DNA from: Candidatus Mediterraneibacter surreyensis
Lineage (GTDB): Bacteria; Bacillota; Clostridia; Lachnospirales; Lachnospiraceae
Assembly: GCA_019118885.1 (NCBI GenBank)
Contig: DWYB01000082.1
Coordinates: 1-64,000 of the forward strand
Length of the DNA: 64,000 nucleotides
Reading direction: 5' to 3'
The translations under genes were made by a program, and so were the position numbers. The notes under the pieces are model-generated. The model worked only from the letters and a program-made list of their open reading frames with translations. It searched no databases and was not told the DNA's origin. This document shows positions 17,308 through 26,307 of the stretch, one piece after another (positions within the stretch are counted from its first letter, which is position 1; each line of letters starts with the position of its first letter).

Positions 17308-17788
17308 AAGGATTCGAACGCTGGGGCAGCAGATCAGCAGGGATTATGCAGGAAAGCAGGTGCATTTGATCTGCGTGTTAAAAGGCGGGGTATTCTTTAT
17401 GTGTGAACTGGCGAAGCGCATAACGGTTCCGGTTTCCATGGATTTCATGTGCGTAGGAAGTTACGGCGACGGAACGGCGTCAAGCGGTGTTGTTCGTATC
17501 GCGAAGGACCTGGATGAGTCGATTGAGAATAAAGAGGTGTTGATCGTGGAGGATATCATTGATTCCGGAAATACACTGTATTATCTGATTGACGTTCTGA
17601 AGAAGAGAAATCCGGCAAGCATGAGATTGTGTACACTTCTGGATAAACCGGACAGAAGAGTTAAAGATGTGAAAGTAGATTACTGCGGATTCGAGATCCC
17701 TGACGAGTTCGTAGTAGGTTATGGGCTGGATTATGCCCAGAAATACAGGAACCTTCCTTACATCGGAGTGGTGGAAGGCCTGGAATAG
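17261..17788 (+). CDS. hpt: Hypoxanthine phosphoribosyltransferase
   Basis: 175 residues. PRPP-binding motif [14 protein letters not shown], flexible loop [11 protein letters not shown] and C-terminal [19 protein letters not shown] are diagnostic. It salvages hypoxanthine and guanine to IMP and GMP. The start lies inside the end of tilS after ACGGAGGATAAGAAAA, so the two are translationally coupled. Confidence 0.95.
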   Translation: MSETIRVLIPEEKVDERIRTLGQQISRDYAGKQVHLICVLKGGVFFMCELAKRITVPVSMDFMCVGSYGDGTASSGVVRIAKDLDESIENKEVLIVEDIIDSGNTLYYLIDVLKKRNPASMRLCTLLDKPDRRVKDVKVDYCGFEIPDEFVVGYGLDYAQKYRNLPYIGVVEGLE

Positions 17789-17802
17789 GAAGGAGTATAG
17801 TT

Positions 17803-19644
17803 TTGGATAATAACAGGAAATACAGGAGCGTCAGCGGATCCACGATCCTGATGTTTATAGTGATTGTGGTGATTGCGCTCTGGATGGCGAGCCGGATGCA
17901 GGTGCATCGGCAGGAAATGACATATACGGACTTCGTTTCCGAGGTGGAACAGAATAATGTGACAGATGTATATATCGATCAGAACCGCGCCGTGCCCACA
18001 GGTACGGTGTCCTTCATGCTGAAAGATGAGGATGCGGCCAGAACGGTAAACGTCTCGAATGTGGAGGATGTGGAGAGTCTGCTGGATGATAACGGCATCG
18101 TATACCGTCTGTCTGCTATCCCTGAAGATTCGGTCTTTACAACAGTGCTTCTGCCGCTGCTGGTGACTCTGGGAGGCGTGATGCTTATCTTCTATCTGAT
18201 GAACCGGCAGAACGGCGGAGCCAACGCCAAGGCCATGAACTTTGGAAAGAGCCGCGCACGGATGACGAATCAGAATGAGATTAAAGTGACTTTTGAGGAT
18301 GTGGCCGGACTAAAAGAAGAAAAGGAAGAGCTGGAAGAGATCGTTGATTTCCTTAAAGCACCGAAAAAGTATGTTCAGGTAGGCGCCAGGATTCCGAAAG
18401 GAGTTCTTCTGGAGGGACCTCCGGGAACAGGAAAGACTCTTCTGGCAAAGGCGGTTGCCGGGGAAGCGGGAGTTCCCTTTTTTAGTATCTCGGGTTCAGA
18501 CTTTGTAGAGATGTTTGTCGGTGTGGGAGCTTCACGTGTGCGCGATCTGTTCCAGGATGCGAAGAAGAACGCGCCGTGTATCGTGTTTATTGACGAGATT
18601 GATGCGGTGGCGAGACGACGCGGCAGCGGTCTGGGCGGAGGACATGATGAGAGAGAGCAGACGCTCAATCAGCTTCTTGTCGAGATGGACGGTTTTGGCG
18701 TGAATGAAGGAATCATCGTTATGGCGGCGACGAACCGAAAGGATATTCTTGATCCCGCTATTTTAAGACCGGGCCGGTTTGACCGAAATGTGATCGTGGG
18801 ACGGCCGGATGTAGGCGGCAGGGAAGAGATCCTGAAAGTTCATGCGAAGAACAAACCGCTCGGTGATGACGTGGATCTGAAACAGATTGCACAGACTACA
18901 GCCGGATTTACAGGAGCGGATCTGGAAAATCTGTTGAACGAAGCGGCAATTCTGGCGGCAAAGGACAACCGTGTATATATACAGCAGCAGGATATCCGTC
19001 ATGCATTTGTTAAGGTTGGGATCGGACCGGAGAAAAAGAGCAGGATCGTGTCAGAAAAAGAGCGCCGGATCACTGCATATCATGAGTCGGGGCATGCAAT
19101 CCTGTTCCATGTACTTCCGGATGTTGGTCCTGTATACAGTGTATCTATCATTCCGACAGGCGGAGCTGGCGGTTATACAATGCCTCTGCCGGAGAAAGAC
19201 GAGATGTTCAATACCAAGGGCCGGATGCTGCAGGAGATTACCGTGTCTCTGGGAGGCCGTGTGGCGGAAGAGGAAATATTTGACGATATCACTACAGGAG
19301 CATCCCAGGATATCAAGCAGGCTACTGCTATTGCGAAGTCTATGATTACCAAGTTCGGTATGTCTGAGAAACTTGGATTGATCAACTATGACAATGACAG
19401 CGATGAGGTGTTTATCGGCCGGGATATCGGCCATACGTCGAGAGGGTACGGCGAGAAAGTCGCGGGGACGATCGATGAAGAGGTAAAGAGAATTATTGAC
19501 GAGTGCTATCTGAAAGCGCGTGCGATCATTCAGGAACATCATGATGTGCTGGAGGCGTGTGCAGAGCTTCTCCTTGAGAAAGAAAAAATCACAAGAGACG
19601 AGTTCGAAGCTTTGTTTGAGGACAGCGAAAAAGAGGGGGCATGA
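17803..19644 (+). CDS. ftsH: ATP-dependent zinc metalloprotease FtsH
   Basis: 613 residues. Two membrane helices (about 14-28 and 105-125) flank a short external domain. The AAA domain has Walker [14 protein letters not shown], Walker [11 protein letters not shown] and the SRH with [20 protein letters not shown]. The protease zinc site is HESGH. It degrades misfolded membrane proteins and regulators. The start is TTG at 17803, with AGGAG at a suitable distance; no better ATG exists before the first helix. It lies 14 bp after hpt. Confidence 0.96.
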   Translation: MDNNRKYRSVSGSTILMFIVIVVIALWMASRMQVHRQEMTYTDFVSEVEQNNVTDVYIDQNRAVPTGTVSFMLKDEDAARTVNVSNVEDVESLLDDNGIVYRLSAIPEDSVFTTVLLPLLVTLGGVMLIFYLMNRQNGGANAKAMNFGKSRARMTNQNEIKVTFEDVAGLKEEKEELEEIVDFLKAPKKYVQVGARIPKGVLLEGPPGTGKTLLAKAVAGEAGVPFFSISGSDFVEMFVGVGASRVRDLFQDAKKNAPCIVFIDEIDAVARRRGSGLGGGHDEREQTLNQLLVEMDGFGVNEGIIVMAATNRKDILDPAILRPGRFDRNVIVGRPDVGGREEILKVHAKNKPLGDDVDLKQIAQTTAGFTGADLENLLNEAAILAAKDNRVYIQQQDIRHAFVKVGIGPEKKSRIVSEKERRITAYHESGHAILFHVLPDVGPVYSVSIIPTGGAGGYTMPLPEKDEMFNTKGRMLQEITVSLGGRVAEEEIFDDITTGASQDIKQATAIAKSMITKFGMSEKLGLINYDNDSDEVFIGRDIGHTSRGYGEKVAGTIDEEVKRIIDECYLKARAIIQEHHDVLEACAELLLEKEKITRDEFEALFEDSEKEGA

Positions 19645-19648
19645 TGTT

Positions 19649-21700
19649 ATGAACAGAGAAGCGCTGTTCTGCGACGGCACGCAGGATTATGTGATCCCTG
19701 CAGAGCCAGAGAAAAATGAAAAGATCACACTGCGTTTCCGCACTGCGCATAACGATGTGGAGGAGGTCAGCCTGCTGACGGAGGATCGGAGTTATGCGAT
19801 GTGGAAAATAAGCGCAGGAGATGAATTCGATTTTTATGAAATCGAATGGCAGCTGGGTACAGAGCCGTTTCGGTATTCATTTGAGATAAAGAGCGGCGAG
19901 CAGATCTGGTTTTACAACCGTTACGGTGTATCAGACCACAGGGAAGACTATTATGCATATACGATCGTTCCGGGATTTAAGACGCCGGAGTGGGCAAAAG
20001 GCGCGGTTATGTACCAGATCTTTGTAGATCGTTTCTGTAACGGAGATCCGGACAATGATGTGGAGGACGGAGAATATATTTATATCGGCGCGCCGAGCAG
20101 AAAGATAAAAGACTGGGATCAGGTGCCGGAAGCGCTGGATATCCGCAATTTCTATGGGGGAGATCTTCAGGGTGTGATGGATAAGCTGGATTATCTCCAG
20201 GATCTGGGGATTGAGGTGATCTATTTTAATCCGCTGTTTGTATCTCCCTCCAACCATAAATATGATATTCAGGATTATGATTATATTGATCCGCACTACG
20301 GAAAAATCGTGGCTGACGGCGGCGAGACACTGCCGGAGGGGGCGCAGGACAATATTCATGCAACTAAATATCAGAAACGGGTAGGCGATATCCGTAATCT
20401 GGAGGCCAGCAACGAGTTGTTTATCAGACTGGTCGAGGAAATGCATAAACGCGGGATGCGGGTCATCCTGGACGGAGTGTTCAATCACTGCGGGTCTTTC
20501 AATAAATGGCTGGATCGGGAGAGAATCTATGAACCGCAGCCGGAATATCCGAAAGGAGCCTATGTGAGCGCCGACAGTCCGTATCGGGATTTTTTCCATT
20601 TTCATGATAACCGTGATGAGGCGTGGCCGTATAATCATACCTACGACGGATGGTGGGGGCATGATACGCTGCCGAAGCTGGCTTATGAGGATTCGCCGGA
20701 ACTTGAGCAGTATATCATGGATATTGGAAGAAAATGGGTGTCTCCGCCTTATAATGTAGATGGATGGCGGCTGGATGTGGCCGCTGATCTGGGCTGCAGC
20801 AATGAATATAATCATATGTTCTGGAAACGTTTCAGAAAAGAGGTAAAAGAGGCGAATCCGGAGGCGCTGATTCTGGCGGAGCACTATGGAGATCCCGTTG
20901 AGTGGCTCCAGGGCGATGAGTGGGACAGCGTCATGAATTATGATGCGTTCATGGAACCTTTGACATGGTTCCTCACCGGTATGGAGAAGCATAGTGATGA
21001 ACGCCGGACGGATCTGTGGGGAAATCCGGATAATTTTGTAGGCGCGATGCGTCACTTTATGGCAAGTATGCTCACACCATCGCTTCAGGTGGCAATGAAT
21101 GAGCTGTCCAATCATGACCACTCAAGATTTCTGACACGCACGAACCATATTGTCGGACGTGCCGAGCACGTGGGCGCGAAGGCTGCGGAGGAAGGAATCA
21201 ATCCTGCCGTTATGAGAGAGGCGGTAACTGTCCAGATGACATGGGTGGGAGCACCGACGATTTATTACGGAGATGAAGTGGGATTGTGCGGATTTACAGA
21301 TCCTGATAACAGAAGAACCTATCCGTGGGGGAAGGAAGACAAAGAGCTTCTGGAGTTCCACAAAGAAATGATAAGGATACATAAGGAAGAGAAACCGCTG
21401 CGAAAAGGCTCTATCAAACTGCTGCTGGCGGATTATAATATACTGGCATATGCGAGATTTCAGGAAGATGAACAGATCGTGGTGGTTCTTAATAACAGCA
21501 AGGAGCTAAAACAGGTGACGATCCCGGTCTGGCTCTCGGGAGTGCATAAAGAAGGAAGAATGAAACGGCTGATCTACTCCTATGAGGAGGGGTATACGAC
21601 TGCTTATGACGAGTATATCGTGGAAAACGGAGAGATTGTTCTGAATATGGGAAGACACTCGGCGGCAGTGCTAAAACCGGTGAGACCGGCCTGGTTCTAA
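19649..21700 (+). CDS. GH13 alpha-amylase family enzyme (neopullulanase-like)
   Basis: 683 residues, no signal peptide, so cytoplasmic. An N-terminal beta-sandwich (about 1-120) precedes the GH13 barrel: GVFNHCG, the nucleophile region GWRLDVAADL, acid/base region LILAEHYGDP and transition-state Asp in LSNHDHSRF. The N-terminal domain with YQIFVDRFCNGD is typical of neopullulanase/cyclomaltodextrinase/maltogenic amylase. It likely trims maltodextrins released from imported glucans or glycogen. ATG 19649 follows AGAGGGGGC and lies 4 bp after ftsH. Confidence 0.88.
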   Translation: MNREALFCDGTQDYVIPAEPEKNEKITLRFRTAHNDVEEVSLLTEDRSYAMWKISAGDEFDFYEIEWQLGTEPFRYSFEIKSGEQIWFYNRYGVSDHREDYYAYTIVPGFKTPEWAKGAVMYQIFVDRFCNGDPDNDVEDGEYIYIGAPSRKIKDWDQVPEALDIRNFYGGDLQGVMDKLDYLQDLGIEVIYFNPLFVSPSNHKYDIQDYDYIDPHYGKIVADGGETLPEGAQDNIHATKYQKRVGDIRNLEASNELFIRLVEEMHKRGMRVILDGVFNHCGSFNKWLDRERIYEPQPEYPKGAYVSADSPYRDFFHFHDNRDEAWPYNHTYDGWWGHDTLPKLAYEDSPELEQYIMDIGRKWVSPPYNVDGWRLDVAADLGCSNEYNHMFWKRFRKEVKEANPEALILAEHYGDPVEWLQGDEWDSVMNYDAFMEPLTWFLTGMEKHSDERRTDLWGNPDNFVGAMRHFMASMLTPSLQVAMNELSNHDHSRFLTRTNHIVGRAEHVGAKAAEEGINPAVMREAVTVQMTWVGAPTIYYGDEVGLCGFTDPDNRRTYPWGKEDKELLEFHKEMIRIHKEEKPLRKGSIKLLLADYNILAYARFQEDEQIVVVLNNSKELKQVTIPVWLSGVHKEGRMKRLIYSYEEGYTTAYDEYIVENGEIVLNMGRHSAAVLKPVRPAWF

Positions 21701-21721
21701 GAAAGATCGAAAGAGAAGAGT

Positions 21722-22861
21722 ATGGAAGTATTTTCGATGATCCTGTCTCTGCTCAGTGGTGTGGCCATGTTTCTGTATGGCATGCTGCTGATGGGAGACG
21801 GATTGAAAATGGTAGCCGGCGATAAGCTGGAAGCATTTCTTTATAAAATGACGAATACCCCGTTAAAAGGCGTCGCGCTGGGAGCGGGAGTCACATGTGT
21901 GATCCAGTCCTCCTCGGCGACAACGGTAATGGTGATCGGCTTTGTGAATTCTATGATGATGAAGCTCAGGCAGGCGATCAGTATCATTATGGGGGCGAAT
22001 ATCGGAACAAGCATTACCGGATGGATTTTGTGTCTGTCGTACATAGAGGGATCCGGCGGTTTGGCAACGATTCTGTCCACTGCCACTATTACGGCACTGG
22101 TTGCAGTGATCGGCATCATTCTCAGGATGTTCTGCAAACGATCAGTCTATAAGAATATAGGAAATATCATGCTTGGCTTTGCAATCCTGATGATGGGAAT
22201 GCAGACTATGAGCGGAGCTGTAGAACCTTTGCGAGAAAACGAGATGTTTATCAATATGCTGACGATGTTCTCAAATCCGCTGACAGGTATACTGGTCGGT
22301 ATCGTGTTTACTGCGGTCATTCAGAGTGCGTCGGCGGCGGTTGGCGTGCTGCAGGCATTGTCCGTAACAGGAATTCTTACATTTGCCAGCGCATATCCGA
22401 TCATATTGGGAATCGGTGTGGGAGCGGCCTGTCCTGTTCTGATCTCTTCGATCGGGGCGAGCAAAAACGGAAGAAGAACCGCTTTGATCTATCTGCTGAA
22501 CGATCTGTTTGGGCTGATTTTTTGGGCGATAGCGTTTTATTCGATAAATGCGGTGGTACATTTCCCGTTCACAGACATGGTCATGACGCCGGTGACAATT
22601 GCTTTTGTGAATACGGTATTCCGCATGGCCACCGTGTGCATTCTGTTCCCGTTTATACCGAAGCTTGAAAAGCTGGTCTGCTATCTGGTGAAAGATACGC
22701 CGGAAGAGAAGGAGGACGAGGCGGATTTTGAACTTCTGGATGAACGTCTGGTGACTTATCCGGCGCTTGCCATCGGTCAGTGCCATCGTGTGATGGCCGG
22801 AATGGCGAAAAAGGCCAGAAAAAATGTGAACCGTGCAATGAATCTGCTGAATGAGTACTAG
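21722..22861 (+). CDS. Na+/phosphate cotransporter, transporter half (gene split by in-frame TAG)
   Basis: 379 residues with two repeats of the NptA/SLC34 fold: GVTCVIQSSSATTVMVIGFV with the QSSS motif, and VFTAVIQSASAAVGVLQALS with the paired QSAS motif, about nine helices in all. It ends at TAG 22859-22861 after NLLNEY. The same frame continues without further stops for 223 codons into a PhoU-like domain (to 23530), so the family's usual two-domain protein of about 600 residues is interrupted by a single amber codon. The truncated product keeps the full membrane part and could still transport. Confidence 0.8.
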   Translation: MEVFSMILSLLSGVAMFLYGMLLMGDGLKMVAGDKLEAFLYKMTNTPLKGVALGAGVTCVIQSSSATTVMVIGFVNSMMMKLRQAISIIMGANIGTSITGWILCLSYIEGSGGLATILSTATITALVAVIGIILRMFCKRSVYKNIGNIMLGFAILMMGMQTMSGAVEPLRENEMFINMLTMFSNPLTGILVGIVFTAVIQSASAAVGVLQALSVTGILTFASAYPIILGIGVGAACPVLISSIGASKNGRRTALIYLLNDLFGLIFWAIAFYSINAVVHFPFTDMVMTPVTIAFVNTVFRMATVCILFPFIPKLEKLVCYLVKDTPEEKEDEADFELLDERLVTYPALAIGQCHRVMAGMAKKARKNVNRAMNLLNEY

Positions 22862-22936
22862 CAGGATAAGTTCGATAAAGTACAGAGAAAAGAAGATCTG
22901 ATCGACAAATACGAGACTAAACTGGGGGCTTATCTT

Positions 22937-23530
22937 ATGAAACTGACGAAGCAGGAGATGACCTCAACACAGTCACGGCAGGTATCGTTATATCTGAGTA
23001 CGATCAGTGATTTTGAACGGATCGGGGACCATGCGGCCTTTATAGCCTATCTGTCCAATGAGATGAATGAGAAACATACCGTGTTTTCTGAGGAAGCGAA
23101 AAATGAACTGAATGTAGTTATGGAAGCGGTTCGGGAGATCATCAATGTGACCTGCCGGGTATTCATAAATGAGGATGAAGAAGAGGCAAAAAGAGTAGCT
23201 CCGCTGGGCGTGGTGATCACTCGCCTGTGCGACGATCTGAAACATAATCATGTCAGGAGGCTGAGCAGCGGAATCTGCGGACTGGAAGAAGGGACGGTAT
23301 TTACCGATATCCTGAACAGTTTTACGCGTATTGCTTCCCACTGCGCGAGCGCTATGACAGCATTGATGAAAGCAGAGGAGGCTGATTCGGATATCCATAT
23401 CCATAATTCAAAGGTGTACGCCGGAGAGGGGATGGAATATTATTCGTATTATAGTGAATACAGCCAGAAATATGATATCGGGAAAAACAACGGCCGTGTG
23501 AGGAGCATGGAACCGGAGGAAATTGAGTAA
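22937..23530 (+). CDS. PhoU-like regulatory half of the split Na+/phosphate cotransporter
   Basis: 197 residues from the first downstream ATG, in the same frame as the transporter half. Residues resemble PhoU helical repeats: VSLYLSTISDFERIGDHAAF and SFTRIASHCASAMTALM carry the ER.GDHA and RIA.H metal-cluster motifs. The coding frame is intact from the amber codon at 22859 onward, and 25 conserved-looking codons before this ATG (QDKFDKVQRKEDLIDKYE) would be lost if translation restarts here. Only GGGGGC stands upstream, a poor ribosome site. This is therefore either a fragment or a reinitiated regulatory subunit. Confidence 0.65.
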   Translation: MKLTKQEMTSTQSRQVSLYLSTISDFERIGDHAAFIAYLSNEMNEKHTVFSEEAKNELNVVMEAVREIINVTCRVFINEDEEEAKRVAPLGVVITRLCDDLKHNHVRRLSSGICGLEEGTVFTDILNSFTRIASHCASAMTALMKAEEADSDIHIHNSKVYAGEGMEYYSYYSEYSQKYDIGKNNGRVRSMEPEEIE

Positions 23531-23552
23531 AAAAATATATTTCAGGAGAAAA

Positions 23553-23584
23553 GGAACCGGATTATTCTGGTTCCCTTTTTTTGT
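23553..23584 (+). terminator. Rho-independent terminator
   Basis: An 8-bp stem (23553-23560 with 23567-23574, one G-T pair) and 6-nt loop precede seven Ts. Confidence 0.85.
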
Positions 23585-23589
23585 GTGGA

Positions 23590-23630
23590 CTGGTCAAAAA
23601 CAGAATAACTGGCTGTTTTGAAATGACCAG
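23590..23630 (+). promoter_or_regulatory. Bulged inverted repeat upstream of pyridoxamine kinase
   Basis: CTGGTCA (23590-23596) pairs with TGACCAG (23624-23630), and AAAACAG (23597-23603) with CTGTTTT (23613-23619); GAAA bulges on one side and a 9-nt loop remains. It lies between the upstream terminator and the kinase start, so it could be an operator or a leader RNA hairpin. Confidence 0.4.
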
Positions 23631-23682
23631 ATGCGTGATATCATTGACCGAGATGAAGAACAGAGAAAGCGGGAATGAAAAT

Positions 23683-24567
23683 ATGACTAAGAAAATAGCA
23701 GTGATCAATGATCTGTCAGGATTTGGCAAATGCTCACTTACAGCGGCTATTTCTGCGATCGCCGCCATGGGCGTACAGCCCTGTCCGCTGCCGACGGCAG
23801 TGTTAAGCGCCCAGACCGGTTATCCGAGCTATTACTGTGATGACTATACAGACAGAATGGAACTTATCTACAGAGAGTGGGAGAAGATGCAGGTGCATTT
23901 TGATGGAATCTATACGGGATTTTTGTCCGGAGAGCATCAGATTGAAAAAGTATTTGAGTTTCTGGACATATTTCTCAAAAAGGACACCTTTTTGCTGGTG
24001 GATCCGGTGATGGGAGATAACGGAGCGCGTTATCCGTTTTTTACAGCTGCAATAGAGTCTGCAATGAAAGCGCTGACTTCACGTGCAGACGTTATTACTC
24101 CGAATCTGACGGAGCTGTGTCTTCTGACAGGTACCGATTACCGGATGATAAAAGAGATGACGGAAGAAAGACACCTGGTGAAAGTGGCGGAACAGATGGC
24201 CAGAAACCTGATGACGGGCGGTACCAGGGAAGTGATAGTGACGGGAATACGTTTTAGCGATGAGAAAGACGGGCAGGAGATGATGGGGAATCTTGCAGTG
24301 ACAAAAGAAAATGCCTCATTCTCCGCATTCCCGTTTATCGGGGAAAGCTTCTCGGGAACGGGGGATTTATTCGCCTCTGTGATCGCAGGAGGAAGAGCCA
24401 GAGGAGACGCGCTTGCGGAATCCATGGAACTTGCGGGAAATATGATCGAGCGGGCTATCGGAGACTCCGTAAGGGAGGGAGTACCGCGAAATGACGGTGT
24501 TGACTATGAAAAATATCTGTGGATGCTCGGGGAGAAGAACAGAGAGGAAGCAGACAGAGAAAGGTGA
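23683..24567 (+). CDS. Pyridoxamine/pyridoxal kinase (PdxY-like)
   Basis: 294 residues of the ribokinase superfamily. IAVINDLSGFGKCSLTAAI and PTAVLSAQTGYPSYY match pyridoxal kinases, and the C-terminal catalytic motif is GESFSGTGDLFASVI with the conserved Gly-Asp. It phosphorylates B6 vitamers for salvage. The ATG at 23683 is preferred because the conserved N-terminal strand starts there; the frame opens further upstream. Next in line is an ECF transporter S-component, possibly for a vitamin. Confidence 0.88.
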   Translation: MTKKIAVINDLSGFGKCSLTAAISAIAAMGVQPCPLPTAVLSAQTGYPSYYCDDYTDRMELIYREWEKMQVHFDGIYTGFLSGEHQIEKVFEFLDIFLKKDTFLLVDPVMGDNGARYPFFTAAIESAMKALTSRADVITPNLTELCLLTGTDYRMIKEMTEERHLVKVAEQMARNLMTGGTREVIVTGIRFSDEKDGQEMMGNLAVTKENASFSAFPFIGESFSGTGDLFASVIAGGRARGDALAESMELAGNMIERAIGDSVREGVPRNDGVDYEKYLWMLGEKNREEADRER

Positions 24568-24598
24568 AATGACGTCAGAGCAGAGAGGAGAAACGGCG

Positions 24599-25123
24599 AT
24601 GAATGGAAGGACAATACGGATTGTTACGACAGGAATATTCGCGGCAATGATCACAGTGATGACTGCTTATATTTGTCACATACCATATGGAGCGAATGGC
24701 GGATATATCCATTTCGGAGATACCCTGATCTATCTGGCGGCAGTGTTCCTTCCCCGGCCTTATGCCTTTGCGGCAGCGGCTATAGGAGGCGGGATGGCGG
24801 ATCTGTTGACCGCCCCCATGTGGATGCCTGCTACGGTTATTATTAAATTGCTGATAGTTCTGCCTTTTACAGAGAAAAACAGCAGACTGCTGAGCCCGAG
24901 GAATATTGCGGCGCCGATCATTGCAGGAGCTGTGTCGGCAGCCGGTTATTATGCGGCGGAAGGGATACTTTTCGGCTCCTTTGCAGCGCCGGTGGCGTCT
25001 CTTGCCGGAAGCCTGATCCAGTCGGGCGGAAGCGCGGTCCTGTTCTATATCGCTGCGATAATCCTGGAACGTTCACACGTAAATATACAGATCCGGCGTA
25101 TGATGGGATTTGAGAAAGCTTAG
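24599..25123 (+). CDS. ECF transporter S-component (TIGR04002-like)
   Basis: 174 residues with about five or six membrane helices. FAAMITVMTAYICHIP, GGYIHFGDTLIYLAAVFL and AAAAIGGGMADLLTAP are features of small substrate-binding subunits of ECF vitamin transporters. The family seems to be the one often found beside the small radical SAM protein encoded next. Being downstream of pyridoxamine kinase could hint at a B6 vitamer substrate, but that is only context. The ATG follows GAGAGGAG. It needs a shared energising module that is not in this window. Confidence 0.72.
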   Translation: MNGRTIRIVTTGIFAAMITVMTAYICHIPYGANGGYIHFGDTLIYLAAVFLPRPYAFAAAAIGGGMADLLTAPMWMPATVIIKLLIVLPFTEKNSRLLSPRNIAAPIIAGAVSAAGYYAAEGILFGSFAAPVASLAGSLIQSGGSAVLFYIAAIILERSHVNIQIRRMMGFEKA

Positions 25124-25133
25124 GAGGATAAAG

Positions 25134-25730
25134 ATGGCTGATATTCTATATACTTATAAAAATAATGTCTATGTAAATCTTACCAATAAATGTGACTGCG
25201 CGTGCACTTTCTGTATACGAAGTCATCAGGACAGTGTGGGAGAGGCGGAAACGCTCTGGCACAAGAAAGATCCCAGTCTGGAGGAAGTGATTGCAGCATT
25301 TGACGCATTCGACTTTGAAGGATACGACGAACTGATCTACTGCGGTTATGGGGAGCCCACATGTGCTCTTGATATACTGACTGCATCGGCCAGATACGCG
25401 AAAGAGAAATACGGGATCAGGATCCGGGTGAATACAAACGGACTGGCCAATCTCTACTATGGAAGAGACGTGATACCGGAGCTGGCGGAAGTGGTCGACT
25501 GCGTATCCATCAGTCTGAACGCGCCTACGGCGGAGGAATATATGGCTGTTACAAGGCCGCAGTTTGACAATGCTTTTGAGGGAATGCTGCAGTTTGCTTC
25601 GGAGTGTGCCAGGAAAATAGAACAGGTCAGGTTTACGGTTGTGGATGTCCTTTCGGAGAAAGATATCGAAGCAAGCCGCAGGCTGGCGGATTCAATGGGA
25701 ATCGGGCTCAAAGTGCGGCATTTCGCATAG
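25134..25730 (+). CDS. Small radical SAM protein, TatD-associated type
   Basis: 198 residues. The [4Fe-4S]/SAM motif is CDCACTFCIR (C-x3-C-x2-C) following VNLTNK; GYGEPT and the RIRVNTNGLAN strand fit a radical SAM barrel. The short length and the NLTNKC start resemble the TIGR04038 group (TatD-family-associated radical SAM). No function has been shown that I know of. AGGAGG overlaps the stop of the transporter gene, so the two are surely one operon. Confidence 0.8.
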   Translation: MADILYTYKNNVYVNLTNKCDCACTFCIRSHQDSVGEAETLWHKKDPSLEEVIAAFDAFDFEGYDELIYCGYGEPTCALDILTASARYAKEKYGIRIRVNTNGLANLYYGRDVIPELAEVVDCVSISLNAPTAEEYMAVTRPQFDNAFEGMLQFASECARKIEQVRFTVVDVLSEKDIEASRRLADSMGIGLKVRHFA

Positions 25731-25752
25731 AAAAACAGAAAAGAAAGATTGA

Positions 25753-25788
25753 AAAGTGCATCAGATCTGAAAGATGCACTTTTTTTGT
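25753..25788 (+). terminator. Rho-independent terminator
   Basis: A 10-bp stem (25753-25762 with 25773-25782) and a T run. Confidence 0.85.
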
Positions 25789-25796
25789 GGTATGAT
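25788..25796 (+). promoter_or_regulatory. Extended -10 promoter of sigma remnant
   Basis: TGGTATGAT with the hexamer at 25791-25796; it directly follows the terminator tract and no -35 box is visible. Confidence 0.4.
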
Positions 25797-25860
25797 GCAA
25801 CAAAACATATCTGATCTGACTCTAATAAATAAAGGACAACGCATGAGAGGAGGGGTGCGG

Positions 25861-26279
25861 ATGAACGGAAACGGGAATGAACAGCAGGAGGAGCTTCAGC
25901 TGATCCGGCGTGGGAAAAGGCAGGGCGTCTGCGAAAGGAGGAATCCTTTCGGAGCTGGATGTTTACAATTCTGAATAATCAATGCAGGAAGATACTGCGC
26001 CAACAGGGGAGAACGACAGGAACGCCTGAACAGGGAAATGAGAATCCGGAGATGGAGAAAAAGCTCTGCAGTGAGCCGGACTATGCAGGCCAGCACGATG
26101 TGAGAGCGGCGTTCGGAGCGCTGGAAGAAGAGGAGCGCATTATTGTGGCATTTTCCGTGTTTGGCGGATACCAGAGTGAGGAGATCGGGCGGATGACAGG
26201 CTGCAATCCTGCTACGGTCCGTTCGAAGAAGAAACGTGCCCTGGAGAAGATGAGAAAGTTCATTGATCCGGAAGAGTAG
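25861..26279 (+). pseudogene. ECF-type sigma factor with internal deletion and frameshift
   Basis: A good ribosome site (AGAGGAGGGGTGCGG) and ATG begin a sigma-like N-terminus (EEQLQ-type, LQLIRRG), but that frame stops at about 25974. Another frame continues the sigma sequence from about 25910: AWEKAGRLRKEESFRSWMFT, then NNQCRKILRQQ and region 4 (FGALEEEERIIVAF, QSEEIGRMTGCNPATVRSKKKR). Compared with the usual ECF layout about 40-45 residues of region 2 are missing at the junction near 25908. The gene is therefore an out-of-frame deletion remnant. Region 4 alone could still be translated from TTG/ATG starts near 25959 but would not be a working sigma factor. Confidence 0.7.
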
Positions 26280-26307
26280 TGCGGAATATTTGGAGAGGAG
26301 GATGGAT

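Noticed and set aside
19931..21121. 396-residue minus-strand open frame opposite the GH13 gene
   Set aside because: It is wholly inside a conserved glycosidase with all catalytic motifs, and its translation shows no motif or ribosome site; it is a shadow frame.
22859..22861. TAG read as a sense codon by genome-wide recoding
   Set aside because: Many genes in the window end properly at TAG, so recoding is not supported.
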